Assembly (NCBI RefSeq): GCF_003143935.1
Contig: NZ_QFRX01000001.1
Location: 4,320,228 to 4,384,227 of the forward strand
From: Streptomyces sp. Act143
GTDB lineage: Bacteria; Actinomycetota; Actinomycetes; Streptomycetales; Streptomycetaceae
Reading direction: 5' to 3'
Length of the DNA stretch: 64,000 bases
Notes under the pieces: generated by a model
The model's input: the letters and a program-made list of their open reading frames with translations, nothing else
Told to the model about the DNA's origin: nothing
The model's database searches: none
Part shown: positions 43,633-52,646 of the stretch, in pieces
How positions within the stretch are numbered: the stretch's first letter is position 1
Layout: each line of letters opens with the position of its first letter
Made by a program: the position numbers and the translations under genes

Positions 43633-44322
43633 ACTCGTGTCGGAAGGCGGGTGCGGCACCGGACCGGCCCGTTCCAGCAGCCCCGTCCGGGCCGCCAGCG
43701 CCGCCGCCTCCAGCCTCGAACCGACCCCCAGCTTCATCAGCACCCGCTGGACATGGGTGCGGGCCGTGGACGGGGCGATGCCCATGCCCGCCGCTATCAG
43801 ACGGGTGTCCTCGCCGTCGGCGACCCGGACCAGGACCTCGACCTCGCGCGGGGTGAGCATCTGCAGCAGACGCTGACCCTCGTCATCGGGCTGGGCCGCG
43901 GGATTGAGCAGTTCGCTGAAGGCTCCTTGCAGCAGCTGAGGTGCCACCGCCGCCTCGCCCGCCCGCGCCTTCATGATCGCCCGCTCGACGCCCTCGATGC
44001 GCTCGTCGTGCCGTACATAGCCCGAGGCACCCGCGGCGAAGGCCGCGGCGATGCCGCGCGGGTTCGGTACCGGGCCCAGGACGAGGACCGCCACCTGCGG
44101 GCGGTCCCGTTTGATCTTCACCACCGGGTCGAAGATGCCCGGCTCGGCCGGGGTCGCCGTGCCCAGCAGGCACACCTCCGGCGCCCGGCTGATCACCAGC
44201 TCCGCCGCCCCCGCGGCCGGTGCCGCCGCGGCGAGAACCCGGTGCCCCCGCAGTTTCAACGCCGAGGCCAGTGCCTCGGCCAGCAGTCGGTGGTCGTCGA
44301 CCACCATGAGCCGCACTCCCAT
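43615..44322 (-). CDS. LuxR-type regulator with an atypical receiver domain
   Basis: This 235-residue protein has a receiver-like N-terminus (LMVVDDHRLLAEALASALKL) and a LuxR-type helix-turn-helix (LTPREVEVLVRVADGEDTRLIAAGMGIAPSTARTH). The strand that should end in the phospho-acceptor aspartate reads EVCLLGTATPAEPG, so the aspartate is replaced by glycine. It is therefore probably not switched by classical phosphorylation. The ATG at 44322 follows a run of G. It is paralogous in layout to the regulator at 36667. No kinase is adjacent. Confidence 0.88.
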   Translation of the reverse strand: MGVRLMVVDDHRLLAEALASALKLRGHRVLAAAAPAAGAAELVISRAPEVCLLGTATPAEPGIFDPVVKIKRDRPQVAVLVLGPVPNPRGIAAAFAAGASGYVRHDERIEGVERAIMKARAGEAAVAPQLLQGAFSELLNPAAQPDDEGQRLLQMLTPREVEVLVRVADGEDTRLIAAGMGIAPSTARTHVQRVLMKLGVGSRLEAAALAARTGLLERAGPVPHPPSDTSAGPGS

Positions 44323-44532
44323 CGAGCAACCCCCCAGTCCCCCCCAATGGATCCGCACATGGATGCCCCACAATGGATGCCCACTGGTCCACACGGACAG
44401 GAGCCCCCTCCCGGCTCCCCCGCCCTTCATGCCCCCGGAAGCTACACGCTTGTTCGACGTTGCGCTCCCCCTACCGGTGAGAAGTGCCCCGGATCGACGG
44501 AATTTCCGTCATTCGAGATTGATGGGTGGTAC

Positions 44533-44572
44533 GCGCACTGCCCCGTCCCTGAGCTGGGACGGGGCAGTGCGC
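44533..44572 (-). terminator. Terminator after the first beta-propeller gene
   Basis: This is a perfect 17-bp inverted repeat (44533-44549 and 44556-44572) with loop TGAGCT, 17 bases past the stop at 44590. Confidence 0.92.
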
Positions 44573-44589
44573 AGGAAGCGGTTTCGTGA

Positions 44590-46479
44590 TCACTTCGTGC
44601 CGAAGGCGACCGCCAGGTACTCCTTCTCACCCGTACTGCTGCCGAAATCGCTCGCGTAGACCTCGGACATGAACAGCCGGCCCTCGTGGTAGATGAGCTC
44701 CGAGGAATCGGGCAGCATGCTCGTCTCCACGTCGCGCACCGACTTGGTCGCCGGGTTCTCCAGGAGCTTGGTCTCCTTGAAGGTGCCGCCGTCGATGCTG
44801 ACGATCTGGCCGCCCTTGTCGTACGGCGGGCGCTTGTACGCGATCAGGTTGCCGCCGTCCATGCGCAGCGGGCTGATGGTGTAGCCGTCGCCCGCGTCGG
44901 CGCGCTGGCCGGTCTGCTTCCCCGTGGCCAGGTCGAAGGCGACGATCTCGTTGGTCCGGTTGTAGTCGTTGCCGGTGCCCTGGTGCTCCTCCGTCGGCAC
45001 GTACACCCGGTCGTTGCCGACGGCGATCTGGAAGCAGTACTCGGGCCGGTAGATGCCGTCGCACTTCGCCGCGTACTGGTCGCCCGGCAGGGAGATACGG
45101 GTGCGCAGCTTGCCGGTCTTGTTGTCGATGGAGAAGACGTCGGAGATACCGCTGGCGCCGGTGTCCTCGCCGACCTCGGCGGCGACGACCAGCGGGTCGG
45201 TGGAGACCACGCTGGCGTACTCGATGCCCGGCGACATCTTGTAATCCGAGATCACCTTCCCGGAGGCCGGGTCGATGGTCTGGATGTGCAGCTGGCGCTC
45301 GCCGTACTCACCGCACTTGCGGACCGCGACCAGCTTCGCGCCGCCGCCGTAGCCCGCGTCGTAGCAGGTGTCGGTCGGCTTCGGGGTCCACAGCGACTTG
45401 CCGGTGGAGATGTCCCAGGCGGCGCCGCCGTTGGTGGAGCCGGTGGCGACGGTGTTCGCGCTGACGGTGATGTTGTCCCAGGTGATCAGCCGGTCACCGG
45501 ACTTGGCGGTCTTCGTCCACAGCTGCTTGCCCGCGTCCAGGTCGATCGCCGCGACCTGGCTGCAACCGGCCGTCGGATTCTCCTTGGTCGGCATCGCGGG
45601 CTCGTAGGCGATGGCCGTCAGATGCTTGTCGGTCATCTGGCGGCTGGCCTCGCAGACCGGGCCGGGCAGCTTGATCGTCCACAGCTTGGTGCCCTTGTCG
45701 GGGTCGTAGCCGACGACCTCGGCGATGCCGCTCTTGGCGTACACCTTGTCGGTCAGCCAGGAGCCGTTGACCGTGTAGGTGGTGTCGGCCTTGACCTCGG
45801 GCTGCGGCACCTGGAACAGGACGGAGGCGGCGGTGTTCGCCGGGACCTTCTCCTCGCCCTTGCTGCCGGTGCCGCCGGTGCCGCCCTTCTCGTCGCCGCC
45901 GCCACCGGTGCCGCCGCTGCTGTTCGCGGTGTCCTTCTTGCCGTCGCCCCCGGAGGAGTTGGCGTACCACACGCCGCCGCCGACGATCAGCGCGATCGCG
46001 ACGACCGCCGCGACGATGATCGCCATCTGCGAGTTGATCTTCCGGCCGCCGGCCGCCGGCTGCCCGGCCTGCGGCTGGAGCGGCATGGTCGGCTGCTGGT
46101 AGCCGTAACCGGGCTGCTGGCCGTAGGAGTTCGGCTGCGGCTGCCCGTACACGCCGGGCTGCGGCTGGCCGTACGGGTTCGGCGCCGGGGCGGGCTGCTG
46201 GCCGTACGGCTGCTGCGGCTGGCCCGGGTAGCCGTAACCCTGGCCCGGCGGGGTCTGCGGGGGGCCCTGCGGGGGCGGGGGCGTCTGGGGGGCCTGGGGG
46301 GCCTGGGGTGCCTGGGGTGCCTGGGGGTAGCCGTATCCCGGCTGCGGCTGCGGGGCCGGGGGCGGCGGGGTCTGCGGCTGTGGTGCGCCGAAGCCGGGCT
46401 GCTGGGGCGGCTGGTCCTGGGGCGGGCCGAAGCCTCCCCCGGGCGGGGGCTGGTTCGGCGGGGGCGGCGGCTGGGTCAT
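44590..46479 (-). CDS. PQQ-like beta-propeller membrane protein with Pro/Gln-rich cytoplasmic tail (paralogue B)
   Basis: This 629-residue protein has a cytoplasmic low-complexity N-terminus of about 140 residues rich in Pro, Gln, Gly and Tyr (PYGQQPAPAPNPYGQ, GYGYPGQP). One membrane helix follows (MAIIVAAVVAIALIVGGGVWY), then a Ser/Gly linker and an extracytoplasmic domain with PQQ-like blades (GYDPDKGTKLWTIKLPG, DLDAGKQLWTKTAKSG, ISTGKSLWTPKP). Its function is unknown; similar proteins may scaffold envelope assembly. It is the downstream member of a tandem pair, 68 bases after its paralogue with no terminator between. The ATG at 46479 begins MTQPPPPPNQPP, matching the paralogue's start; upstream extension of the frame is a shadow. 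Confidence 0.88.
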   Translation of the reverse strand: MTQPPPPPNQPPPGGGFGPPQDQPPQQPGFGAPQPQTPPPPAPQPQPGYGYPQAPQAPQAPQAPQTPPPPQGPPQTPPGQGYGYPGQPQQPYGQQPAPAPNPYGQPQPGVYGQPQPNSYGQQPGYGYQQPTMPLQPQAGQPAAGGRKINSQMAIIVAAVVAIALIVGGGVWYANSSGGDGKKDTANSSGGTGGGGDEKGGTGGTGSKGEEKVPANTAASVLFQVPQPEVKADTTYTVNGSWLTDKVYAKSGIAEVVGYDPDKGTKLWTIKLPGPVCEASRQMTDKHLTAIAYEPAMPTKENPTAGCSQVAAIDLDAGKQLWTKTAKSGDRLITWDNITVSANTVATGSTNGGAAWDISTGKSLWTPKPTDTCYDAGYGGGAKLVAVRKCGEYGERQLHIQTIDPASGKVISDYKMSPGIEYASVVSTDPLVVAAEVGEDTGASGISDVFSIDNKTGKLRTRISLPGDQYAAKCDGIYRPEYCFQIAVGNDRVYVPTEEHQGTGNDYNRTNEIVAFDLATGKQTGQRADAGDGYTISPLRMDGGNLIAYKRPPYDKGGQIVSIDGGTFKETKLLENPATKSVRDVETSMLPDSSELIYHEGRLFMSEVYASDFGSSTGEKEYLAVAFGTK

Positions 46480-46547
46480 GACGGAGTACCTCGGGAAGCG
46501 GGGACGGAAGCGGGCCGGGCGAAGGGCAGGGCGCAGGGCGGAGAGAG

Positions 46548-48326
46548 CTACTTGCCGTAGGCGAGCATCAACTTCTCCTGTGCGTCGTCGTCGCCGCTCA
46601 GGCGGGTGGTGGAGAGGTAGAAGCGTCCGCCGACCCAGTCCAGGGCCTTGGAGTAGAAGCCGTTCTCGACCTTGGCCGCGGACGCCGGGTTCTGGAGCAG
46701 CTTCGCCGGCTTGTGGTCCGAGCCGGCCGTCGCGATGGACACGACCTGGCCGCCCCCGTCGTACGACGGCTCCACGTAGGCGATGAGCTTGCCGTTCTCG
46801 ATCTTCAGCGGCAGCATCGACTCGTCCGCCGGGGACTTCACCCGCCACTTCTCCTTGCCGTTGGCGAGGTTGACCGCGACGATCTCGTTGGCGCCGCCCG
46901 ACGCCTCGGTCGGCAGGTAGAGGGTGTTCGCGTCGGCGACCGTGCCGGTGCAGCCGGTCAGGTCGCGCGCGAAGATCGCCCAGTCGCAGGCGGGCGCGAA
47001 GTCCTCGTCGAAGGCGACCTGGGAGCGGAACTTGCCGTCCGAGGTGAACGTGGAGATGTTCCAGGCGTTCTTGTCCTCGTTCTTGCTGTAGATGACGAGC
47101 GGGTCGACGGAGTAGGCGCGCGTGACCCGCCAGCCCTTGTCGAACTTCTGGGTCCACCTGACCTTGCCGGTCGTCGGGTCCAGCCCCTGCACCTCGTCGT
47201 GCTCGTTCTTCCCGGAGGCGTCGCAGGAGGAGACGGCGATCAGCTGGGGACCGCCGGCGAAGGCGCTCGGGAAGCAGGCGTCGCCGTACTTCGCCTTGTC
47301 GAACAGCTTCTTGCCGTTCGTGACGTCGTAGGCGGTGCCGGACATCGAGCGGCCCACCATCAGGGTCTTGCCGGTGATGGTCAGCTCGATCTGGAGCGTG
47401 GAGTCGAACAGGTCACCGTCGGCGACCTCCCCGGTCCAGCCCTTGGCGCCGGTGTCGAGGTCGACCTCCTGGAGCTTGTTGCACTCCGCGCGGTCGCTGC
47501 TGCCGCTCATGTAGGCGACGATGATCTTGTTGGCGGCCGTCTTCTGCGGGGTGACCGCGCAGATCTTCTGGTCGAAGGTGATCGGGTCCCAGGCGGGGGC
47601 GCCGTCACCGACCTTGTAGCCGAAGAGCTGCTTGTACGCGGCCTTCACCGCGGTCTTGTCGGTGATCCACATGCCGGGGGCGTCGGCGCCGGAACCGGGC
47701 GCGTCCGGCCCGGACTTGTACCAGAGCACCTTGGCCTCACCCGGCTGGCGGCCCGCGTTGAGGTCCTCCTGGTCCTCGCCGCCGCCACCGTCGCCGTCAC
47801 CGGGGTTGACCGGGTCGTCGGAGGCGGTCGGCTTGGCGCTGCCGCTCTCCTTGGCGACCGGCTTCTTCGGGTCGTCGCCACCGCTGCTGACCGCCCACAC
47901 CGTGCCGCCGACGACGAGGAGCCCGGCGACGGCGGCGGCGATGACGAGGGCGGGCTTGCCCTTGAAGGGGTTGCGGGAGCCGGAGGGACCGGGCGGGGTG
48001 CCGGGGCCGCCGGGGTACTGCGGCTGCGGCGGGTAGCCGTACCCGGGCTGGCCGTAGGGGCCCGGCTGCTGCGGCTGGCCGTAGGGGCCGGGTTGGCCGT
48101 AAGGGCCCGGTTGCGCGTAGGGACCCGGCTGGGGCGGGCCGTACGGGCCGGGCTGGTCGGCCTGCTGGGGGTAGCCGTAACCGGGCTGCGGCGGACCCTG
48201 CGGGGGCGGCGTCTGCGGCGGCCCCGCGGGAGGCGGCGGCGCGCCGAAACCACCCTGCGGCGGCGGGTCCTGCGGTGCTCCGAAACCGGGCGGCTGACCG
48301 GGCGGCTGATTGGGCGGCTGAGTCAT
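46548..48326 (-). CDS. PQQ-like beta-propeller membrane protein with Pro/Gln-rich cytoplasmic tail (paralogue A)
   Basis: This 592-residue protein has the same architecture as its downstream neighbour: MTQPPNQPPGQPPGF start, Tyr/Gly/Pro/Gln repeats (PYGQPGYGYPPQ) and one helix (PALVIAAAVAGLLVVGGTVWAV). An acidic Ser/Asp/Gly linker leads to an extracytoplasmic propeller (EVDLDTGAKGWTGEV, GLDPTTGKVRWTQKF, NLANGKEKWRVKSP). The two genes are clearly a duplication that has since diverged. Three TCTGAG direct repeats lie just upstream of its start. Function is unknown. Confidence 0.88.
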   Translation of the reverse strand: MTQPPNQPPGQPPGFGAPQDPPPQGGFGAPPPPAGPPQTPPPQGPPQPGYGYPQQADQPGPYGPPQPGPYAQPGPYGQPGPYGQPQQPGPYGQPGYGYPPQPQYPGGPGTPPGPSGSRNPFKGKPALVIAAAVAGLLVVGGTVWAVSSGGDDPKKPVAKESGSAKPTASDDPVNPGDGDGGGGEDQEDLNAGRQPGEAKVLWYKSGPDAPGSGADAPGMWITDKTAVKAAYKQLFGYKVGDGAPAWDPITFDQKICAVTPQKTAANKIIVAYMSGSSDRAECNKLQEVDLDTGAKGWTGEVADGDLFDSTLQIELTITGKTLMVGRSMSGTAYDVTNGKKLFDKAKYGDACFPSAFAGGPQLIAVSSCDASGKNEHDEVQGLDPTTGKVRWTQKFDKGWRVTRAYSVDPLVIYSKNEDKNAWNISTFTSDGKFRSQVAFDEDFAPACDWAIFARDLTGCTGTVADANTLYLPTEASGGANEIVAVNLANGKEKWRVKSPADESMLPLKIENGKLIAYVEPSYDGGGQVVSIATAGSDHKPAKLLQNPASAAKVENGFYSKALDWVGGRFYLSTTRLSGDDDAQEKLMLAYGK

Positions 48327-48381
48327 CAGCGGCTTCCCCCTCGTTCACTGATTTTTAGCCACGCCCTGAGGTACGTAACGG

Positions 48382-48410
48382 CTCAGAGTCGTACTCAGAA
48401 AGTTCTCAGA
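48382..48410 (-). promoter_or_regulatory. Three TCTGAG direct repeats upstream of the beta-propeller operon
   Basis: On the minus strand TCTGAG occurs at 48410-48405, 48399-48394 and 48387-48382, steps of 11 and 12 bases, which places all three on one helix face. They end about 56 bases before the start codon. Such spacing is typical of OmpR-type response-regulator boxes. Confidence 0.55.
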
Positions 48411-48444
48411 CGGCTCTTTCTATCACTCGGGACTGACAGAAACC

Positions 48445-48484
48445 CGGGCCGATCACCCCCTGTACCCAAGGGAGGACCGGCCCG
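48445..48484 (-). terminator. Hairpin downstream of the ABC-F gene
   Basis: CGGGCCG (48445-48451) pairs with CGGCCCG (48478-48484) around a 26-base interior. It lies about 77 bases past the ABC-F stop and before the beta-propeller promoter. Confidence 0.5.
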
Positions 48485-48560
48485 TGATGCCACTGTTATG
48501 CGCCTTCACGCCCTCTTCACGCGGCGCGCGCGCCGCCCGCAGGCGCCGGCCGGAGGTGCC

Positions 48561-50363
48561 TCACGCATCCTCGGCGAGTTCCAGCCAGCGCATCTCCAGC
48601 TCCTCGCGCTCGCCCGCCAAGGCACGCAGCTCGGCGTCGAGTTCGGCCACCTTCGCGAAGTCCGTGGCGTTCGCGGCGATCTGGTCGTGCAGCTTGGTCT
48701 CCTTCTCGGAGATCTTGTCGAGCTGCCGCTCGATCTTCTGGAGTTCCTTCTTGGCGGCGCGCTGGTCGGCCGCGCTCTTCTCCGGGACGGCCTTCTGGAC
48801 GACGGGTGCGCTCGCTGCCGCCGCCTCCTCCATCTTGTGGCGGCGCTCGATGTACTCGTCGATACCGCGCGGCAGCATCCGCAGGGTGGCGTCGCCGAGG
48901 AGGGCGAAGACGCGGTCGGTGGTGCGCTCGACGAAGAAGCGGTCGTGGGAGATGACGATCATCGAGCCGGGCCAGCCGTCGAGGAGGTCCTCCAGCTGGG
49001 TCAGCGTCTCGATGTCGAGGTCGTTGGTGGGCTCGTCGAGGAAGAGGACGTTGGGCTCGTCCATCAGGAGACGGAGAAGCTGAAGCCTGCGCCGCTCACC
49101 ACCCGACAGGTCGCCGACCGGCGTCCACTGCTTCTCCTTGGAGAAGCCGAACGTCTCGCACAGCTGCCCGGCGGTCATCTCGCGCCCCTTGCCGAGGTCG
49201 ACGCGGTCACGCACCTGCTGGACGGCTTCCAGGACCCGCAGGTTCGGGTTGAGCTCGGCGACCTCCTGAGACAGGTAGGCGAGCTTGACCGTCTTGCCGA
49301 CGACGACCCGGCCGCCGGCCGGCTGCGCCTCGCCCTCGGTGCGGGCGGCCTGCGCCATGGCCCGCAGCAGCGAGGTCTTGCCGGCGCCGTTGACGCCGAC
49401 GAGGCCGATGCGGTCGCCGGGGCCGAGCTGCCAGGTGACGTGCTTGAGGAGGACCTTGGGCCCGGCCTGGACGGTCACGTCCTCCAGGTCGAAGACGGTC
49501 TTGCCGAGCCGCGAGGAGGCGAACTTCATCAGCTCGCTGGTGTCGCGCGGCGGCGGCACGTCCTTGATGAGCTCGTTGGCGGCCTCGACGCGGAAGCGCG
49601 GCTTCGACGTACGGGCGGGGGCGCCGCGGCGCAGCCAGGCCAGCTCCTTGCGGACCAGGTTCTGCCGCTTGGCCTCCTCCGTCGCCGCGATGCGCTCGCG
49701 CTCGGCGCGGGCGAAGACGTAGTCGGAGTAGCCGCCCTCGTACTCGTAGACGTCACCCTTCTGCACGTCCCACATGCGGGTGCAGACCTGGTCGAGGAAC
49801 CAGCGGTCGTGGGTGACGCAGACGAGGGCGGAGCGGCGCTCGCGCAGGTGCTGGGCGAGCCAGGAGATGCCCTCGACGTCGAGGTGGTTGGTCGGCTCGT
49901 CGAGGACGATCAGGTCCTGTTCCTCGATGAGCAGCTTGGCGAGCGCGATACGGCGGCGCTCACCACCGGAGAGCGGGCCGATGACGGTGTCCAGCCCCTG
50001 CGGGAAGCCCGGCAGGTCGAGCCCGCCGAACAGCCCGGTGAGCACGTCCCGGATCTTGGCGTTGCCCGCCCACTCGTGGTCGGCCATGTCCCGGATGACC
50101 TCATGGCGGACGGTCGCCGTGGAGTCCAGGGAGTCGTGCTGGGTGAGGACGCCGAGGCGCAGTCCGCCGGAGTGCGTGACGCGGCCGGTGTCGGCCTCCT
50201 CCAGCTTGGCCAGCATCCGGATCAGGGTGGTCTTGCCGTCGCCGTTGCGGCCGACGACACCGATGCGATCGCCCTCGGAGACGCCGAGCGAGACACCGTC
50301 CAGCAGGGCACGGGTGCCGTACACCTTGCTGACGTTCTCGACATTGACCAGGTTGACGGCCAT
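48561..50363 (-). CDS. ABC-F family ATPase (Uup/EttA-like)
   Basis: This 600-residue soluble protein has two ATP-binding cassettes and no membrane part. The Walker A motifs are GRNGDGKTT and GVNGAGKTS. The signatures are LSGGERRRIALAKLL and LSGGERRRLQLLRLL, and the Walker B regions are LIVLDEPTNHLD and VLFLDEPTNDLD. The C-terminal coiled coil (KKELQKIERQLDKISEKE) is typical of Uup. ABC-F proteins act on ribosomes, resolving stalled complexes or giving antibiotic protection. The ATG at 50363 follows GGAGAGAA. Confidence 0.94.
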   Translation of the reverse strand: MAVNLVNVENVSKVYGTRALLDGVSLGVSEGDRIGVVGRNGDGKTTLIRMLAKLEEADTGRVTHSGGLRLGVLTQHDSLDSTATVRHEVIRDMADHEWAGNAKIRDVLTGLFGGLDLPGFPQGLDTVIGPLSGGERRRIALAKLLIEEQDLIVLDEPTNHLDVEGISWLAQHLRERRSALVCVTHDRWFLDQVCTRMWDVQKGDVYEYEGGYSDYVFARAERERIAATEEAKRQNLVRKELAWLRRGAPARTSKPRFRVEAANELIKDVPPPRDTSELMKFASSRLGKTVFDLEDVTVQAGPKVLLKHVTWQLGPGDRIGLVGVNGAGKTSLLRAMAQAARTEGEAQPAGGRVVVGKTVKLAYLSQEVAELNPNLRVLEAVQQVRDRVDLGKGREMTAGQLCETFGFSKEKQWTPVGDLSGGERRRLQLLRLLMDEPNVLFLDEPTNDLDIETLTQLEDLLDGWPGSMIVISHDRFFVERTTDRVFALLGDATLRMLPRGIDEYIERRHKMEEAAAASAPVVQKAVPEKSAADQRAAKKELQKIERQLDKISEKETKLHDQIAANATDFAKVAELDAELRALAGEREELEMRWLELAEDA

Positions 50364-50437
50364 TTCTCTCCTGCCCAGGGGGATCGATCAGCCTCCCAGC
50401 CTAGACCGCGCCGTTCGGTGACCGATCCCCGCGCAGG

Positions 50438-51532
50438 TCAGCGCCCTGCCGCCGCCCTGACCTCGTCCAGGAGGTCGTACATCGTCTGTCCCGGGCAGTC
50501 GGTCTGGAGCCAGTCGCGGTGGCCGCTGACCGTCGTCGCGTCCTTGGTCACGCCGTTGACCGGGTTGGTGTACGTGATCCTCGCCTGCGGGTCGAGGCCC
50601 TTGAAGCGGGCGACGACCTTGACGAGTCGGGTCAGCGCGGCCTTCGCCGCGTCCGTCGGGCCCTGGTCGGTGAGGGTGCCGAGGAGTGCGATGCCGAGGT
50701 TGCCGGAGTTGTAGCCGGCGGTGTGGAAGGCGGTGACGACGTTGCCGTCCGGGTCGAAGGCGGGCACGCCGTCGTCGCCGGAGTAGCGGCCCTCGTAGAC
50801 GACTCCGGCCTCGTCGATGAGGAAGTGGTAGCCGATGTCGCCCCAGTCGAGGGTGACCGCGTGGTACTCGTAGATCGCCCGGACCGTCGCGGCCGGGTCG
50901 GCGTCGCCGTTCGGGGTGTCCGTGTGGTGGACGGTGATCGCCTGCAACGGGTAGTACTTCTCCGGCGAGTTGACCACGCCGTCCTTGTACCGCTTCGACT
51001 CGTCCGCGCCCCACGCCGGCCGCGACAGACAGCGCACACCGCGCACGCGCGTGGGCTCCGAGGGCACCCGCACGGTGCGCTTCGGGCCGTCGGTGGTGTC
51101 GATCGCGAGCGAGCGCACGTCGGTCGTGCCGTCCGCCGCCTTCACCACGTACGACGTGACGTCACCGGCCGCGACCAGGGCCGTACCGCCGTCCTCGACG
51201 GTCGCGCAGCCGCCGCTCAGCGTCCGCCAGGCGCCGTCGGCGAGGCGGAGCGAGGCCGCGGGGCCGTTCCAGCGGACGCCGACATAGGAGGCGGCGAAGG
51301 CGGTGGTGACCGTACCGGCGCCGGTGGTGGCCTCGGAGCGGGTCGCCGGGAACTTCTCGGGGGTCGTGCCGGAGTCGGCCGTACCGGAGTCGGAGTCGCT
51401 GTCGGTCGCCGCGAAGACCACCGGGGTCAGGGCGGCCCCGGCGGCGACGGCTCCGGCGGCACCGAGCACGCCACGGCGTGACAGGGACCGCTTCCTGCGG
51501 TGGGACGGGGTGGTGGGGGGCTGTTCGGACAC
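50438..51532 (-). CDS. Tat-exported N-acetylmuramoyl-L-alanine amidase (PGRP/Amidase_2 type)
   Basis: This 364-residue secreted zinc amidase probably cleaves the lactyl-amide bond of peptidoglycan. The twin-arginine signal LSRRGVLGAAGAVAAGAA covers residues 17-34. After an Asp/Ser/Thr-rich spacer and a beta-rich region, the amidase domain contains zinc-binding VHHTDTPNG, DWGDIGYHFLIDEAG, HTAGYNSGNLGIALLG and SGHRDWLQTDCPG. The GTG at 51532 is preferred for GGAAGG seven bases upstream; a TTG at 51547 is also in frame. Confidence 0.93.
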   Translation of the reverse strand: MSEQPPTTPSHRRKRSLSRRGVLGAAGAVAAGAALTPVVFAATDSDSDSGTADSGTTPEKFPATRSEATTGAGTVTTAFAASYVGVRWNGPAASLRLADGAWRTLSGGCATVEDGGTALVAAGDVTSYVVKAADGTTDVRSLAIDTTDGPKRTVRVPSEPTRVRGVRCLSRPAWGADESKRYKDGVVNSPEKYYPLQAITVHHTDTPNGDADPAATVRAIYEYHAVTLDWGDIGYHFLIDEAGVVYEGRYSGDDGVPAFDPDGNVVTAFHTAGYNSGNLGIALLGTLTDQGPTDAAKAALTRLVKVVARFKGLDPQARITYTNPVNGVTKDATTVSGHRDWLQTDCPGQTMYDLLDEVRAAAGR

Positions 51533-51743
51533 GGACGTGCCTTCCAAGGGGTCGTTCGACTGGGCGCCGGGCGGCGTCCGGCGGGCCGGACGACAGTGGC
51601 GCTCGAAGTGTCAAGTGACCCTAGAGGCCCCTGGTTTCGCGCACGTACTGCTTTCGCGGTCATCCATGTGGAGATAGCGCGAAGACGCGGTCACGCCGCG
51701 TCGTGGCCGAACCCCCGGGCCGCCGGGGGGTGTCGGCAGAACG

Positions 51744-52646
51744 TCAGTTTCCGGCCACGACGGTCGCGCCCGGCGCGGGCCCCGCCGCGACGCGCACAGA
51801 ACGGCATGTGCCGGATGCGCGCAGCGCCTCCGCCACCTTCGCCGCGGATTCCGGATCGCGCGCGAGGAACGCCGTCGTCGGCCCCGACCCCGACACCAGC
51901 GCGGCGAGCGCACCGGCGGTGCGGCCCGCGGCGAGGGTGTCGGCGAGCTCCGGGAAGAGGGAGAGCGCGGCAGGCTGGAGGTCGTTGGAGACCGCGGCGG
52001 CGAGCGCGTCGGGGTCGCCCTCGGCGAGCGCGTCGAGCAGCGGCTCGGAGGCGACGGGCTCGGGCACGTCCTCGTGCGCGGTGAGCCGGTCGAACTCCCG
52101 GAAGACGGCCGGGGTGGACAGTCCGCGCTCGGCCATCGCGAAGACCCAGTGGAAGGTCCCGCCGACGTCGAGCGGGGTCAGCTTCTCCCCCCGCCCGATG
52201 CCGAGCGCCGCCCCGCCGACCAGACTGAACGGCACGTCGCTGCCCAACTCGGCGCAGATGTCGAGAAGTTCCTCACGGGAGGCGTTCGTGCCCCACAGCG
52301 CGTCGCAGGCCAGCAGGGCACCGGCGCCGTCGGCGCTGCCCCCGGCCATGCCGCCCGCGACCGGGATGTCCTTGGCGATGTGGAGGTGCACGGCGGGCTC
52401 GATGCCGCGCCGCTCGGCCAGGATCAGCGCGGCCCGCGCGGCGAGGTTCGTGCGGTCGAGGGGGACGAGCGCGGCGTCGGGACCCTCGCAGGTGACGCGG
52501 AGTTCGTCGGCGGGCGTGACCGTCACCTCGTCGTAGAGGCCGACGGCGAGGAAGACGTTGGCCAGGTCGTGGAACCCGTCGGGCCGGGCGGCGCCGACCG
52601 CGAGCTGGACGTTGACCTTGGCGGGAACGCGGACGGTGACGCTCAC
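51744..52646 (-). CDS. ispE: 4-diphosphocytidyl-2-C-methyl-D-erythritol kinase
   Basis: This 300-residue GHMP kinase phosphorylates CDP-ME in the non-mevalonate isoprenoid pathway. The start VRVPAKVNVQLAVGAARPDGFHDL and ATP loop PVAGGMAGGSADGAGA are diagnostic. LVSGSGPTTAFL near the C-terminus is the third GHMP motif. The GTG start overlaps the ksgA stop (GTGA at 52643-52646), so it is translationally coupled in the conserved rpfB-ksgA-ispE cluster. Confidence 0.95.
   Translation of the reverse strand: MSVTVRVPAKVNVQLAVGAARPDGFHDLANVFLAVGLYDEVTVTPADELRVTCEGPDAALVPLDRTNLAARAALILAERRGIEPAVHLHIAKDIPVAGGMAGGSADGAGALLACDALWGTNASREELLDICAELGSDVPFSLVGGAALGIGRGEKLTPLDVGGTFHWVFAMAERGLSTPAVFREFDRLTAHEDVPEPVASEPLLDALAEGDPDALAAAVSNDLQPAALSLFPELADTLAAGRTAGALAALVSGSGPTTAFLARDPESAAKVAEALRASGTCRSVRVAAGPAPGATVVAGN

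Noticed and set aside
46480..47157. Upstream extension of the first beta-propeller gene
   Set aside because: The extension overlaps the paralogous gene in another frame. The paralogue's own start (MTQPP) matches the shorter start at 46479.
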